Shown here piece after piece: positions 52,807-63,088 of a stretch of DNA of 64,000 bases. The stretch spans positions 1,674,001-1,738,000 of the forward strand of contig NZ_AP023055.1 in assembly GCF_019703835.1 (NCBI RefSeq). The letters are read 5' to 3'. The stretch's first letter is position 1; each line of letters begins with the position of its first letter. This DNA comes from Thaumasiovibrio subtropicus. Lineage in GTDB: Bacteria; Pseudomonadota; Gammaproteobacteria; Enterobacterales; Vibrionaceae. The notes beneath the pieces are model-generated. The model did not search any database, was not told where the DNA came from, and saw only the letters and a list, made by a program, of their open reading frames with translations. Both the position numbers and the translations under genes were made by a program.

Positions 52807-54174
52807 TTAAGCAGCCATTGGAACTAAGACCAGTGTACCCAGTATCACCGTCACTAACCCAGCAAGCACAGGGACAGACGTTCGCTTCACGACCTCAAAT
52901 GGGCTAATTTTACCCATTCCTGATGTCGCTACCACGACCCCAGAGACAGGCGAAATGGTGCGGCCCAAGTTCGACGCTTGCAGCATCGGGATAATCAAGA
53001 ACGCCGGATTTAAGCCCATTTTTGCTGCCAAGGATGGCGCGAGTTCCACGAACGCATAGAAAGGCGCGTTCCCCGACCCCGTTGCTATCGCAGCCGCGAC
53101 AGTCAATCCCGTCAGAATGAGCATCAAGGCCACGCCGCCAGCGCCGGCTGCTTCAGCCAATCCAATCAGGTTATCAATTGCACCAATAGACATCAGCCCT
53201 TGGGCAAACACACCTGCCGCAACTAACAGCATAACGACGCCTTTGAAGGCATCAGCCATCCCTTCATAGCACGACTCGAGGTCTTCCAACGTCTTCTGGC
53301 CATCGAAACGCTTGCGAACAAAATCCACAATGGCCGCGACGAACACAGAAAGCACTACAATGGTGTAGATGTCTAAGTACAAACCATCAATCGTACGCCC
53401 ATTGAAGACGAAGACACCAATAATCGGTAAAAACGGCAACACGGCATAATAAGCAGGCGCATTCACTTCCATTTCAGACACATCGACACGCTCCATAGGC
53501 GTGTTCTCTTTCTTGTCTAAATATTTATTCCAGAAAAAGGCCGCAGCGGCCATCACTGCGATAGCACAGAATGACACAGGGAGTACGGTTTGAATCGCAA
53601 ACACATCCAGTGCTAACCCTGATTTCTCCGCCGCAATAACCACATCACCTGACGTCGGTGACAAAATTATCGCCGCCGGAGAGGCACAGACTGCAACGGC
53701 GGCAGGACGAGAAATCCCCATCGCCGTCATCATTGGGAATAGTGTCGCCATCAACAACACGCCAAGTCCGGTCGCTGAACTCACGGCCAATGACATCAAA
53801 CAAGCAACAATGTAAGCAGCAACTAACAGTACATAGGGCGATTTGATAAAGGAGAGAGGTTTAGAGAACTGTTTAACGACTACGTTATTTGCACCAATAT
53901 GTGTCATGTAAGACGCGAAGCCACACAGCAACATAATTTGTAACCCAAGGCCACCGCCTCGGTATTGCAGCATATACTTCACATACTCTAATGAATCTGT
54001 CAGTACATTGCCCGTTGGGTCAACCTTACTGGGGAGTACTGTGTGTCCCAGCACACCCGTGATAATCAATAATCCGATACCGGCAGTCAACAGCACACCT
54101 GCTGGTCGATACCCCTTTACGATGAAATATCCAACCGCTACCGTCACCGCCAATCCAATCAACAGCTCTAACAT
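52807..54174 (-). CDS. dcuC: DcuC-family C4-dicarboxylate transporter
   Basis: 455 aa from the ATG at 54174, with GAGGAAG just before it. About 12 transmembrane helices. Long stretches agree with E. coli DcuC as remembered: MSLAVSSATGLGVLLMATLF, SPAAIILSPTSGDVV, GVFAQGLMSIG, TGSGNAPFYAFVELAP and SNLGRTISPVSGVVVA. DcuC exports succinate during fermentation. It has its own promoter region (54175-54496). Confidence 0.93.
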   Translation of the reverse strand: MLELLIGLAVTVAVGYFIVKGYRPAGVLLTAGIGLLIITGVLGHTVLPSKVDPTGNVLTDSLEYVKYMLQYRGGGLGLQIMLLCGFASYMTHIGANNVVVKQFSKPLSFIKSPYVLLVAAYIVACLMSLAVSSATGLGVLLMATLFPMMTAMGISRPAAVAVCASPAAIILSPTSGDVVIAAEKSGLALDVFAIQTVLPVSFCAIAVMAAAAFFWNKYLDKKENTPMERVDVSEMEVNAPAYYAVLPFLPIIGVFVFNGRTIDGLYLDIYTIVVLSVFVAAIVDFVRKRFDGQKTLEDLESCYEGMADAFKGVVMLLVAAGVFAQGLMSIGAIDNLIGLAEAAGAGGVALMLILTGLTVAAAIATGSGNAPFYAFVELAPSLAAKMGLNPAFLIIPMLQASNLGRTISPVSGVVVATSGMGKISPFEVVKRTSVPVLAGLVTVILGTLVLVPMAA

Positions 54175-54496
54175 TACTTCCTCTCTTAACGTAAAAACAC
54201 GCAATCAGAAACAAAATGTCACGTTACGCAACCCTTGCTTACACAGAGATAAATACCAAAGAGAGATTTAATAACAAACAACTATTCGAAGAAATATTGA
54301 TATGACAACACAAAAACATGAATTCATTAATGGAATGTTTAATGACTGATCTATGTATTTAACACATAGAGATCGTGAGTATTCGACGCTATTAACATAC
54401 TGATTACTTAATACGGCAGGGCATTTCGAGTGGTATTTACGGGAACTTAAAGTAAAAAAAGGCACGAATGACGGATAAGCTAGCCATACTGAAAAA
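54175..54496. other. Intergenic region upstream of dcuC
   Basis: 322 AT-rich bases between the dcuC start and the end of the response-regulator gene, both on the minus strand. An imperfect palindrome around CTATGTATTTAACACATAG (54351-54369) is the only structure noted. No gene is seen. Confidence 0.4.
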
Positions 54497-55582
54497 CTAA
54501 TCTTTGTACGTTTCCGCCAAATGACGACAATCTGTTTCAATCGCTAAGAATGCATCCACGATATCAGGGTCAAAATGACTCCCACGCCCGTCACGTATGA
54601 TGTTGATCGCTTTTTGATGGGGGAACGCATCTTTATAGATTCGCTTGCTGATCAAGGCATCGTAAACATCAGCAACCGCCATCAACCGAGCACTTAATGG
54701 GATTTGTTGCCCCTGTAATCCTTCCGGATAACCTGAACCATCCCACTTTTCATGATGACAAGCCGCAATCTCTTTCGCTACCGAGATAAAACCAATGCCA
54801 TCTCCCAAGTGTTCCTCTGCCGCTTCCAGCGCTTTCAGTCCCATCCCTGTGTGGCCCTTCATCACATCAAATTCATCATGCGACAGCTTACCCGGCTTCA
54901 ACAAAATGTTGTCTGGAATGCCGACTTTTCCAATGTCATGTAGCGGCGCGGCAATATAAAGCAGCTCAATGTAACTGCTCGTCAATCTATCGACATACTT
55001 ACCTTCTTTTACCAACTCTTTTGCGATCATTTTGACGTAGTTCTGCGTGCGAATAATGTGATTGCCCGTCTCCTGATCGCGCGTTTCAGCAAGACTACAT
55101 AGCGCCAATACGGTGGCATTCTGGAGGCGCGTCAGCTCTTGCGTGCGCAGTTTCACTTCTTCTTCTAAATACTGCTTTTGATCTTTAAGAATATCGCGAG
55201 AAATTTTGTTCTGTAGGTGAGTTTTCACCCTTGCTTTCAATAAGGTAGGGCTGACAGGCTTGTTGATATAGTCCACCGCTCCCAAGGCAAAGCCCCGCTC
55301 TTCATCATCAGAACTGTCTTTGCCCGTTAAAAAAATGACTGGAATATCGGCATGGTCAGGATGGTCTTTTAAGCGCTGAATCACCTCATAGCCATCCATC
55401 TCCGGCATCACAATATCGAGCAATACGAGGTCAATCGGAAACTTTTCGACGATTTTCAGCGCCGCAACACCGGATTTGGCCGCTTTTAACTGATAGCTAT
55501 CACTCAAGCCTTGAGTTAGAAACGCCAAATTCTCACTGCTGTCATCAACAATCAAAATAGTACTGTTTTCTACACTTATCAT
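54497..55582 (-). CDS. RpfG-like response regulator with HD-GYP output
   Basis: 361 aa from the ATG at 55582. The receiver domain (about residues 5-125) is complete: ILIVDDS, LVLLDIVMPEMDG with the phospho-Asp, FLTGK and YINKPVS. A coiled linker leads to the HD-GYP domain with HDIGK, HHEKWDGSGYPEGLQG and ADVYDALISKRIYK. So phosphorylation should control c-di-GMP breakdown. The gene is divergent from a hybrid kinase with HPt domain, the arrangement of sensor and RpfG-type regulator; no RpfF-like synthase is present. Confidence 0.94.
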   Translation of the reverse strand: MISVENSTILIVDDSSENLAFLTQGLSDSYQLKAAKSGVAALKIVEKFPIDLVLLDIVMPEMDGYEVIQRLKDHPDHADIPVIFLTGKDSSDDEERGFALGAVDYINKPVSPTLLKARVKTHLQNKISRDILKDQKQYLEEEVKLRTQELTRLQNATVLALCSLAETRDQETGNHIIRTQNYVKMIAKELVKEGKYVDRLTSSYIELLYIAAPLHDIGKVGIPDNILLKPGKLSHDEFDVMKGHTGMGLKALEAAEEHLGDGIGFISVAKEIAACHHEKWDGSGYPEGLQGQQIPLSARLMAVADVYDALISKRIYKDAFPHQKAINIIRDGRGSHFDPDIVDAFLAIETDCRHLAETYKD

Positions 55583-55644
55583 GACGCGCTTGTTATCCCT
55601 CCCAGCCACAACGCTCGTTTCTACGCAGAAACCTCGCTGAACAA

Positions 55645-55670
55645 ACATCTTGAGTTGGTTTGAGTATAGG
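55645..55670 (-). repeat. Dispersed intergenic repeat, copy 7
   Basis: Contains CATCTTGAGTTGGTTTGAGT followed by ATAGG. It is inverted relative to the shorter copy at 55745. Confidence 0.75.
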
Positions 55671-55744
55671 CATTAATCTTATTTTTATGCTTTTTAGCGC
55701 ATCAAAAGAATCAAGTAGCAAGAATTAATACCCATGAAAGATAA

Positions 55745-55760
55745 CCTATACTCAAGATGT
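55745..55760 (+). repeat. Dispersed intergenic repeat, short copy 8
   Basis: CCTATACTCAAGATGT. Compared with the inverted copy at 55645 it lacks the ten internal bases TTGGTTTGAG (as read there), so it looks like a deletion derivative. Confidence 0.65.
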
Positions 55761-55802
55761 ACTGTTTCAATATAGAAGCAGGTTCTCAAAATCAAGCCTT
55801 CC

Positions 55803-55819
55803 GTTGTGTGACACACAAC
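55803..55819. promoter_or_regulatory. 17-bp perfect palindrome before the hybrid kinase
   Basis: GTTGTGTGACACACAAC: 8-bp arms around a single A, ending 16 bases before the kinase ATG. The one-base centre favours a protein operator over an RNA hairpin. Confidence 0.55.
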
Positions 55820-55835
55820 TTAGATGGAGAAGACA

Positions 55836-58800
55836 ATGCGCTCAATCCGAGGGTTATTCCTTATTTTGTTCGGATTAATGATCATCTTTACCTTGATACT
55901 CAGTGCAACCATTGTCGTCACAGCACAGAAACTTCAAGAAGAGCATGATATCCAACGCTATCGCACCTCTTTTTATCTGCTCTCTCAAGAGCTCAAACAG
56001 AGCTCAGATCATCTCACCAAATTTGCCCGTGCCTATGCAGTGACAGGCAATGACCGCTACGCGGACTTATTCTATTATGTGCTGAATATTCGCAACGGCT
56101 ACCTTCCCTTGCCAAAGAATTATCACACTGATTTCTGGGATAAAGCCGCGCAACCCTTCTTTATTGTCCCAAACCGACAAGATGACATCGTGCGCTTTCC
56201 TACCCTGCTTGAGCGCATCAAGCTCTCGGGCATCAATGAACAGGAGTATCTGGATCTCAGCCGAGCATTAGAGCTCTCAGATGCCTTAGTCAATCTAGAA
56301 GAAGAAGCCTTTCAAGCCATCAAAGGGTTTAGACTCGATCCGTTCGGCAACTATGTCGATACTGGCACTGCCGATCTCCAACACGCGCAAGCCCTGCTGT
56401 TTAGCAACACCTACTTCAACGAGAAAGCGAAAATCATGGCAGCGATCAGTAATGCCAACCAATCCATCATTAAGCGACTTGAGCTTTCTCTTCAAGGTGT
56501 GCAATCCGATGCCACCAAGCTAACCCACTATGAAATGGTAGTGGTTTCACTGCTTATTTTCAGTACCATTCTCTCGCTCTTGCTGCTCATGCGCTTTTAT
56601 ATCAATCCCCTGTCTCGCCTACTCAATACGGTGGTGAAGCAAGTCGAAAGCGACAACTTTGATATCGAAATACAGCAACGAGCCCATGGTGAAATTCGCC
56701 AGTTCATCACCGCACTCAACCGCGTCTTCGCGCGCATTACCTCGCAGATGCAACGCAACAACATGGTGAAAGACTTCAACATCATTCTCAGAAATAGCCA
56801 AACGCCAGAAGAGTTGAGTGCCGACGTCACCAGCTTTTTGCGCCACAAGTTAAACGCAGTCATGGTCGGCTTTTATGATTGGCAAGACCCCAAGTTAACC
56901 CGCATCGCAGGCATTGGCTACGGTGACAAATCACGCGACGTTTATAGTCACCCGTCAACCACGCAGGTCAGCGTCCTGCACACCAAAGAAAATCACTCCA
57001 TGCGCGGACTCAACGGCGCCTATACAGTGAAACTCAATGGTGGGACTATCGAACTTCAAGAGCTGCATTACTTCCCTCTGATTATCAATGACAAACCGCT
57101 TGGTTTATTGGAAATTGGTTGTGTCGAGGCACTGAACAGCCTGCGCTATGAATGGATAATCTCAATTCTTAATGATCTGAGTGTCAGCCTCCAGCTGCTG
57201 AATAACTTCGAGAATCAACGCGCCGTCGAAAAACGTGTCCTAGAGCAGTCATTACTGAACAAAGAGATCTTGGATGCCACCCCCAACCCAATGTACTGCC
57301 TAGACCCTGAGGGTAAATATTTAACCATTAATGCAAGATTTGCCGACCTGGTTGGCATGTTTGAAGTCGATATCATTGGTCAATCACCTGAAACGCTTTT
57401 CAATGAAGAGATTGGTGCTCACTTTAATGAAAGCAAAGCGATTCTCCTTGCTGAACCGGGTAGCAATCGCTTCACCTTTGATCTGCCCATTGGTGAAGAA
57501 ACCCGCAACATGACAGTCTATGAAGCGACATTCTTGAGCGCGGAAGGGCGGGTAGCAGGTATTGTCGGCCTACTACATGATCTCACTGAACAAACGCAAA
57601 TGGAGATCGCGTTACGTGAAGCGAAAGAAACGGCTGATGACATGAGCCGCGCAAAAGGCGAATTCCTGGCCAACATGAGTCATGAAATTCGCACCCCCAT
57701 GAATGCCATTCTCGGTATGGCCCATCTCGCCCTCAATGCCGACCTGAATGACACACAGCATCGTTATGTCAGTCGAATCAATGATTCCGCAAAGAGCCTC
57801 CTCGGCATTATCAATGACATTCTCGATTTCTCGAAAATTGAAGCGGGCAAGCTCGCCATTGAGCATATTGATTACATTCTCGATGATGTCATGGACAACG
57901 TCGCCACCATTGTGGCGTTTAAAGCCCAAGAAAAATCTCTTGAGTTTCTGTTCGATATCGACCCCGCGATTCCACCCGCGCTTATCGGCGATCCTTTGCG
58001 ACTCGGACAAGTGTTGGTCAATCTCTGCGGCAACGCGATCAAGTTCACCGAGCACGGAGAAATAGTGGTTAGTGTTAAACTCAACCGTCGCCAAGATGAC
58101 AATGTGGTCCTCGACTTTTCTGTCAGAGATACTGGCATTGGCATTTCTGATGAGAAGCAAGCCAGTCTCTTTAATGCCTTCTCTCAAGCAGATGGCAGCA
58201 TCACACGACGTTTCGGTGGCACAGGCCTGGGCTTGAGTATCAGTAAACACCTGGTTGAACTGATGGGTGGAGAAATTCGTGTTGAAAGCAAAGAAGGACG
58301 CGGCTCTAACTTTACCTTCAGCGTGGTATGTGGCTTACAAGAGATGAAGATTCGCGAGATCTTCCAACCTGTCGCGTCGTTAAGCAACAAACGCGTACTC
58401 GTTGTCGACGACAACGACTCTGCTCGTTACATCATGCTGTCACTCCTGAATGCGATGCACTTTGATACCGAGGCCGTCGCCAGTGGTGCGGAGGCGCTAG
58501 CCACTTTGGAGACAGAAAACTTTGACATGATCTTCGTCGATTGGAACATGCCAGGGCTGAATGGCGTTGAAACGATCAAGAAAATCACCGAACAGCCACA
58601 CAAATCGATGCCGAAAATTTTTATGGTCACCGCCTATGGCAGAGAAGTTGGACTCAATGCCGAGATAGAAAACCTCGTCGATGGCTTGATCATCAAACCA
58701 GTCAATCCTTCCAACTTACTCGATGCCATTATGGACGCCTATGGTCTCGTTGATCTCGCGAAACACACCAAACCGGCTAACCAGTATGAACTGCCTCAAT

Positions 58801-59834
58801 TCGACGGACAAACCCTCCTTTTGGTCGAAGACAATGAAACAAATCAGGAGGTTGCCAAAGGCGTGTTAGAAGCGGTCGGGCTCAACATTGATATCGCTGA
58901 CAATGGCCTCATCGCCCTAGAGAAACTCGAGAAACAGACCTATGAAATGGTGCTGATGGATATGCAAATGCCCGTCATGGATGGCATTACCGCGACAAAG
59001 AAAATCCGTCTCAATGCCAAGCATCAGGATCTCGTCATACTTGCGATGACAGCCAATGCCATGCAAGTCGATGTCGAGCGTTGTTTAGACGCTGGTATGA
59101 ACGATCACATTGCCAAACCCCTCGATATCCATCAACTCTATGCAAAGCTCAGCGCATACATTGCGCCTTCATCAACCATTCCGGCCACCGCACCGCAAAA
59201 AGCTCAGCCTTCGCTCTCGAGTATGACCAATAAGCTGCCCGATTTACCCGGTATCGATGTGCATGCAGGCATTAAGCGACTTGGCGGCAATGAGGCTAAG
59301 TACTGGAAAATATTGGAGAACTTCCTTCAATCTCAAAGCGAGTTTTTCCAAACCATTGATGACGACATTGCCGCGGGCGACTGGGAAACGGCACAACGTC
59401 TGGCGCATACGCTGAAAGGTTCTTCTGCCAACCTAGGTGCGATGAAACTCAATGCGCTTGCGGCGCAACTTGAAGACCTCCTTCAACATCAAGCACCACC
59501 GCCACCCCACCTTATTCATGAGGTACAACACTCGTTACACTTCGCTTTAGAGAGCTACCAAGATTGGAAATCCAGCACGAATAGCGACGATTCAGCAAGC
59601 AATATCACTAAACTCCCGATGAACAAAGCCACATTAGCAAGCTTGTATACCGAATTTGAGGCCGCGATTGAGAGCTATGATGTCAACGCCCAAACCTTAC
59701 TCGAAACCATCAGTACCTATGGGGTTTGGACGATTGATGATATTCAAAAAATGGCCGAGGCGTTGGAGCAATTTGACTTTGAAGCTGCCCAGACGTTGTA
59801 TGCCGAAATACAGCAATCTCAAACCGTCAAATAA
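55836..59834 (+). CDS. Hybrid sensor histidine kinase with two receivers and HPt domain
   Basis: 1,332 aa from the ATG at 55836 (GGAG 6 bases before). Order: transmembrane helix about 8-30; periplasmic helical sensor to about 230; second helix about 233-255; HAMP; GAF-like region about 320-465; PAS about 485-600; HisKA with His616 in NMSHEIRTP; HATPase ([17 protein letters not shown]); receiver 1 with Asp902; receiver 2 with Asp1042; HPt with His1191 in [12 protein letters not shown]. All phosphorelay residues are present. The HPt could pass phosphate to the divergent HD-GYP response regulator. The stimulus is unknown. Confidence 0.95.
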   Translation: MRSIRGLFLILFGLMIIFTLILSATIVVTAQKLQEEHDIQRYRTSFYLLSQELKQSSDHLTKFARAYAVTGNDRYADLFYYVLNIRNGYLPLPKNYHTDFWDKAAQPFFIVPNRQDDIVRFPTLLERIKLSGINEQEYLDLSRALELSDALVNLEEEAFQAIKGFRLDPFGNYVDTGTADLQHAQALLFSNTYFNEKAKIMAAISNANQSIIKRLELSLQGVQSDATKLTHYEMVVVSLLIFSTILSLLLLMRFYINPLSRLLNTVVKQVESDNFDIEIQQRAHGEIRQFITALNRVFARITSQMQRNNMVKDFNIILRNSQTPEELSADVTSFLRHKLNAVMVGFYDWQDPKLTRIAGIGYGDKSRDVYSHPSTTQVSVLHTKENHSMRGLNGAYTVKLNGGTIELQELHYFPLIINDKPLGLLEIGCVEALNSLRYEWIISILNDLSVSLQLLNNFENQRAVEKRVLEQSLLNKEILDATPNPMYCLDPEGKYLTINARFADLVGMFEVDIIGQSPETLFNEEIGAHFNESKAILLAEPGSNRFTFDLPIGEETRNMTVYEATFLSAEGRVAGIVGLLHDLTEQTQMEIALREAKETADDMSRAKGEFLANMSHEIRTPMNAILGMAHLALNADLNDTQHRYVSRINDSAKSLLGIINDILDFSKIEAGKLAIEHIDYILDDVMDNVATIVAFKAQEKSLEFLFDIDPAIPPALIGDPLRLGQVLVNLCGNAIKFTEHGEIVVSVKLNRRQDDNVVLDFSVRDTGIGISDEKQASLFNAFSQADGSITRRFGGTGLGLSISKHLVELMGGEIRVESKEGRGSNFTFSVVCGLQEMKIREIFQPVASLSNKRVLVVDDNDSARYIMLSLLNAMHFDTEAVASGAEALATLETENFDMIFVDWNMPGLNGVETIKKITEQPHKSMPKIFMVTAYGREVGLNAEIENLVDGLIIKPVNPSNLLDAIMDAYGLVDLAKHTKPANQYELPQFDGQTLLLVEDNETNQEVAKGVLEAVGLNIDIADNGLIALEKLEKQTYEMVLMDMQMPVMDGITATKKIRLNAKHQDLVILAMTANAMQVDVERCLDAGMNDHIAKPLDIHQLYAKLSAYIAPSSTIPATAPQKAQPSLSSMTNKLPDLPGIDVHAGIKRLGGNEAKYWKILENFLQSQSEFFQTIDDDIAAGDWETAQRLAHTLKGSSANLGAMKLNALAAQLEDLLQHQAPPPPHLIHEVQHSLHFALESYQDWKSSTNSDDSASNITKLPMNKATLASLYTEFEAAIESYDVNAQTLLETISTYGVWTIDDIQKMAEALEQFDFEAAQTLYAEIQQSQTVK

Positions 59835-59873
59835 TGCAGTAACGCTAGGTAATGGGTCAGCTAGCAAAAGAGG

Positions 59874-60482
59874 TTAGCGCTTTCGCGCCAATACCGTAAA
59901 CGTGTGCCAATGCTTTTCATGGCCGAGGGCTGTCATACCTCGTTCATCACGCTCTTCAAACTCTAAGAGCTCAAAGCCATCAAACAACCTTTCAACTTGT
60001 CGCATCGAGAATGGGCTCGTCACATGATGGGATCCTTTCGCCCAATCATCTCGGACACCCAGAAAATCACCCGCAAAAACGCCCCCTTGCATGATGGCGT
60101 CACGCATCCGTTGCCAAACCATCTCGACACGCTGCGGCGCAGCAAAATACAAACTCGAATGCGCCAACAGTACGCCCACTGCGGGATAGTCAAAATGCTC
60201 AAAGCTTGCCTGTTCCACACGGACAGCGTCTTGCGGTTCAAAGCGCGTTTGGCACAACTGAACCGCATCATCATTTACATCAAAGCCATAGACTTGCCCG
60301 TAGTGCCGTGACAAATAAGCGAGGTCACTGCCCGTGCCGCATCCCGCGTCAAGGGCAACCGGATATCGAGACTGATCACTCGCTACGGCACGCTCTGTGA
60401 TGGGACGATGGGGCTTTAGCGAGACTTTTTCATAATATTGTCGCCACAATATCGCTTGATCGGAAGCGGTTTTATCTGCCAT
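59874..60482 (-). CDS. Class I SAM-dependent methyltransferase
   Basis: 202 aa. Motif I reads VALDAGCGTGSDLAYL (about residues 42-57), motif II FDVNDDAVQLCQ, and GVLLAHSSLYFA is the motif IV region. It fits the small-molecule methyltransferase superfamily (Methyltransf_25/TehB-like). Substrate unknown. The gene lies 10 bases after the LysE-type gene on the same strand and may be co-transcribed with it. Confidence 0.87.
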   Translation of the reverse strand: MADKTASDQAILWRQYYEKVSLKPHRPITERAVASDQSRYPVALDAGCGTGSDLAYLSRHYGQVYGFDVNDDAVQLCQTRFEPQDAVRVEQASFEHFDYPAVGVLLAHSSLYFAAPQRVEMVWQRMRDAIMQGGVFAGDFLGVRDDWAKGSHHVTSPFSMRQVERLFDGFELLEFEERDERGMTALGHEKHWHTFTVLARKR

Positions 60483-60492
60483 GGCGCGCCCT

Positions 60493-61119
60493 CTATCGTT
60501 GACTCGCTGCTAACGCGATACCTGAGCCAATAAATGTCGAACCAATCAAGCGCTTCAAGAATTTACCTGCAGACGAGGAAGAAAAGAGAGAAACAATTTT
60601 TTTACCGCACACCGCGTAGAGCATGAAGCAGAAAAACGAAACCGCCATACAAATAGCAATCATGACCGTCGATTGCAGCCAAACCCCTTGCGAAGTATCG
60701 AGAAACTGCGGAAACACCGCGCTAAAAAAAACAATCGCTTTCGGGTTACCCGCAGTCACCAACACACCTTGAACAAACAACCGCGTTGCTGTGACAGGCT
60801 CTCTACTGACTTGCACATCTGCACCACCGCTCAGTCGCGCCGCTTTCAACATGCTATAGCCCATATAAACAAGATACGCTGCTCCGCCCCACTTAATGAT
60901 CATAAAGGCGGTTTCTGAGGCTGCGAGAACCGCGCCTAAACCAATAACTGAGATGATCGCTTGGCACATTGTCGCGGAAATATTACCTAAACCACTAAAT
61001 GCAGCGCGCTTCACGCCGTATGACATGCCATGCGTCAACGCCAACAACATACTTGGGCCAGGAATAATCGAAACCACGAACACCGTCGTTGTAAACATCA
61101 TCAAAAACTCTAGCGACAC
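60493..61119 (-). CDS. LysE/RhtB-family amino-acid exporter
   Basis: 208 aa from a GTG at 61119, chosen because GGAG lies 7 bases upstream and the length then fits the family; a longer frame to 61176 is unlikely. Six transmembrane helices. The block VVSIIPGPSMLLALTHGMSY followed by GVKRAAFSGLGN is the LysE signature. It should export an amino acid or derivative, driven by the proton gradient. Confidence 0.92.
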   Translation of the reverse strand: MSLEFLMMFTTTVFVVSIIPGPSMLLALTHGMSYGVKRAAFSGLGNISATMCQAIISVIGLGAVLAASETAFMIIKWGGAAYLVYMGYSMLKAARLSGGADVQVSREPVTATRLFVQGVLVTAGNPKAIVFFSAVFPQFLDTSQGVWLQSTVMIAICMAVSFFCFMLYAVCGKKIVSLFSSSSAGKFLKRLIGSTFIGSGIALAASQR

Positions 61120-61453
61120 CACTATTCTCCCTAATACTATGCCAAGTTTATCTAAGCTGGATAAATGCAAACACACAGATTACCAGTCACATAACTTTAA
61201 AGAATCGGTTTTTGATTCATATAAGCAATCGATATAACAACATGAATTATCGATACCTAAATCATGGTAAACATCTAAAAAAGTAGTTATTTTTCATAGA
61301 AATAGGCGACACCGCTGTCACAAAAGTCTACGTCGTGACTTTGCTTGTATCAAAGCGCAACACTCTTCAACAATCCCCCTGCATTTATTGACGATTTAGT
61401 CACCAGCACCTTAGCCTAGAGCACTTAAATAGGCGATCAAAGGCACTCTCTTC
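61120..61453. other. Intergenic region
   Basis: 334 AT-rich bases between divergent genes. I see no gene or clear regulatory site. Confidence 0.4.
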
Positions 61454-62647
61454 ATGACCAATATCAGGGCGAAAAAACACAGGCCCATACAATTTTTCAA
61501 TGTTCTTTCTCTTTTTATCTTCATCGCTGCACTTTTTGCCACTCCGCCCAGTGCAGCCAGCGAGGATTGTCATCAGGAACTCACTAAAGCGATGCAGCTT
61601 ATCAACGATGGTGATTATCAAAAAGCGCGTCCAGTGTTGGAGGCCATCAAAAATGAAGTGATTGCTGACTATGGTTACGCTAGCTATGAAACCATTTATG
61701 TGAAGTACCTGCTCGCCACTGCCCTTGAGCAACTCGATGACTTAGAGGGTTCTGTCGCATTGTTAGATGAAATGCAAGCCATTAGCCAGCAAATGCCAGC
61801 ACCTTATACCGATTTAGACGCCCTGTTATCGTTTCGGAAGGCAAGTAGGCTAAATCTACAAGGTCACTATCAGCAAGCGCACGACATCATCTATGACCTG
61901 CTTCTCAATTGGCCCCGAATTCAGAATTCAGACTTCCTATCTGCATCAGATCTCACCTACGATTTGGCTCACCTTAAATCACAGCTCGGCCATCAAGCCA
62001 TCGCTTACGAACTCGCTTTAACCCAACTCAGCATGCAGGCGGAATTCAGGCCCGAGAATCAAATAGAAAGATTGAACGGACTGGCCCACACCCTCACGCT
62101 TTCTCGTCAATCTGATGACCACGAACAACGCCTCTCACTCCTCGACGATGCCTTTGTTGTTTGTGATGAACTCAACCGACCTCAGCATCATGCTTGCCTT
62201 CATGCTGAGATACTGAATTACCTTTCTCTTGCTCAAGACGGAAACTATCACGTGATCGTTGAAGGCATTGATGACCTCATTGAGCAAGTTAGTCACAATA
62301 GCACGTCTAAGAAATACCACTTCAACGAAGTCGTCATGTTGAAAATCGACACGCTTTTCGCACTTAATCGCTACTCTGAAGGCATGGATCACTTACAGCA
62401 GCACATCGACTGGCTGTTAGGCACGCCTAACCGAGTACAAAGTGAAATGGCCACCTCTTATCTCAAACTAAGCCAAGGTTACCTCGCTCTGAATCAAAAA
62501 CAACAAGCCACCACCGCCTATGAACAGGCACAGGCTATCTGTACCCAGACTGCCGATCCCAAAGCTCAGTCTCAATGCAAAGCACGATTAGATGCGCTCT
62601 CGCTCAACTCACTCAATGATCCTCGCACGACAGGGGCACAACAATGA
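61454..62647 (+). CDS. Exported TPR-like repeat protein
   Basis: 397 aa. A signal peptide (hydrophobic residues 14-35, ending PPSAASE) leads to an all-helical body of TPR-like pairs, e.g. KAMQLINDGDYQKARPVLEA, FRKASRLNLQGHYQQAHDII and SYLKLSQGYLALNQKQQATT. It would be a periplasmic scaffold for protein-protein contacts. The next gene, a lipoprotein, starts inside its stop codon (ATGA overlap), so they are translationally coupled and may form a complex. No family recognised. Confidence 0.8.
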   Translation: MTNIRAKKHRPIQFFNVLSLFIFIAALFATPPSAASEDCHQELTKAMQLINDGDYQKARPVLEAIKNEVIADYGYASYETIYVKYLLATALEQLDDLEGSVALLDEMQAISQQMPAPYTDLDALLSFRKASRLNLQGHYQQAHDIIYDLLLNWPRIQNSDFLSASDLTYDLAHLKSQLGHQAIAYELALTQLSMQAEFRPENQIERLNGLAHTLTLSRQSDDHEQRLSLLDDAFVVCDELNRPQHHACLHAEILNYLSLAQDGNYHVIVEGIDDLIEQVSHNSTSKKYHFNEVVMLKIDTLFALNRYSEGMDHLQQHIDWLLGTPNRVQSEMATSYLKLSQGYLALNQKQQATTAYEQAQAICTQTADPKAQSQCKARLDALSLNSLNDPRTTGAQQ

Positions 62648-63018
62648 AAATACTGGTTATCTTAATGTGTCTCATCGGGCTAAGTGGCTGTGCCAGCATT
62701 AACTACGACTACAGCATTGAGGTTGACATGCTCTCTTATCGAGACGATTGCCTGTGTACCTATGTCCTTCAAACTGAAAACGACTTCGGTTATGAGCACA
62801 TATCATCAATCGAAAACAGAGTAAGCTTAAACTACACGGTAACAGAGAAGAGAGGGCAACCTTACCTCGACTTCGCTTACGTTGATTACGTTGACGGCGA
62901 CTATAAAATCGTCGGTCGCGACGCTGTGCTCGGCGAGTGGGGAGAGCCAATACGACTGACTTTTGTCGACAAAAAGCAAGGTATCTATTTGGCCAAAGTG
63001 ATTATTGAACGGTTTTAA
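62644..63018 (+). CDS. Small lipoprotein of unknown function
   Basis: 124 aa with lipobox GLSGC (Cys16), then a beta-rich acidic domain with the Cys pair DDCLC. Translationally coupled to the TPR-like gene. Followed by a terminator that ends the two-gene operon. No family recognised. Confidence 0.75.
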   Translation: MKILVILMCLIGLSGCASINYDYSIEVDMLSYRDDCLCTYVLQTENDFGYEHISSIENRVSLNYTVTEKRGQPYLDFAYVDYVDGDYKIVGRDAVLGEWGEPIRLTFVDKKQGIYLAKVIIERF

Positions 63019-63041
63019 TCTCGCGCTTGCCAACAATAAAC

Positions 63042-63069
63042 AAAGCTAGCCAACCTTGGCTAGCTTTTT
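63042..63069. terminator. Terminator of the TPR/lipoprotein operon
   Basis: AAAGCTAGCCAA pairs with TTGGCTAGCTTT (12 bp) and is followed by TT. It also serves the convergent acetyltransferase gene. Confidence 0.85.
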
Positions 63070-63088
63070 CACGTCAATGCAGACACCG

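Noticed and set aside
57612-58250. Long minus-strand open frame (212 codons) inside the hybrid kinase gene
   Set aside because: It is exactly antisense to conserved HisKA and ATPase sequence, has no ribosome site, and arises from codon bias on the opposite strand.
54497-59834. Complete DSF quorum-sensing locus
   Set aside because: No RpfF-like enoyl-CoA hydratase gene is adjacent, so only the signalling pair is claimed.
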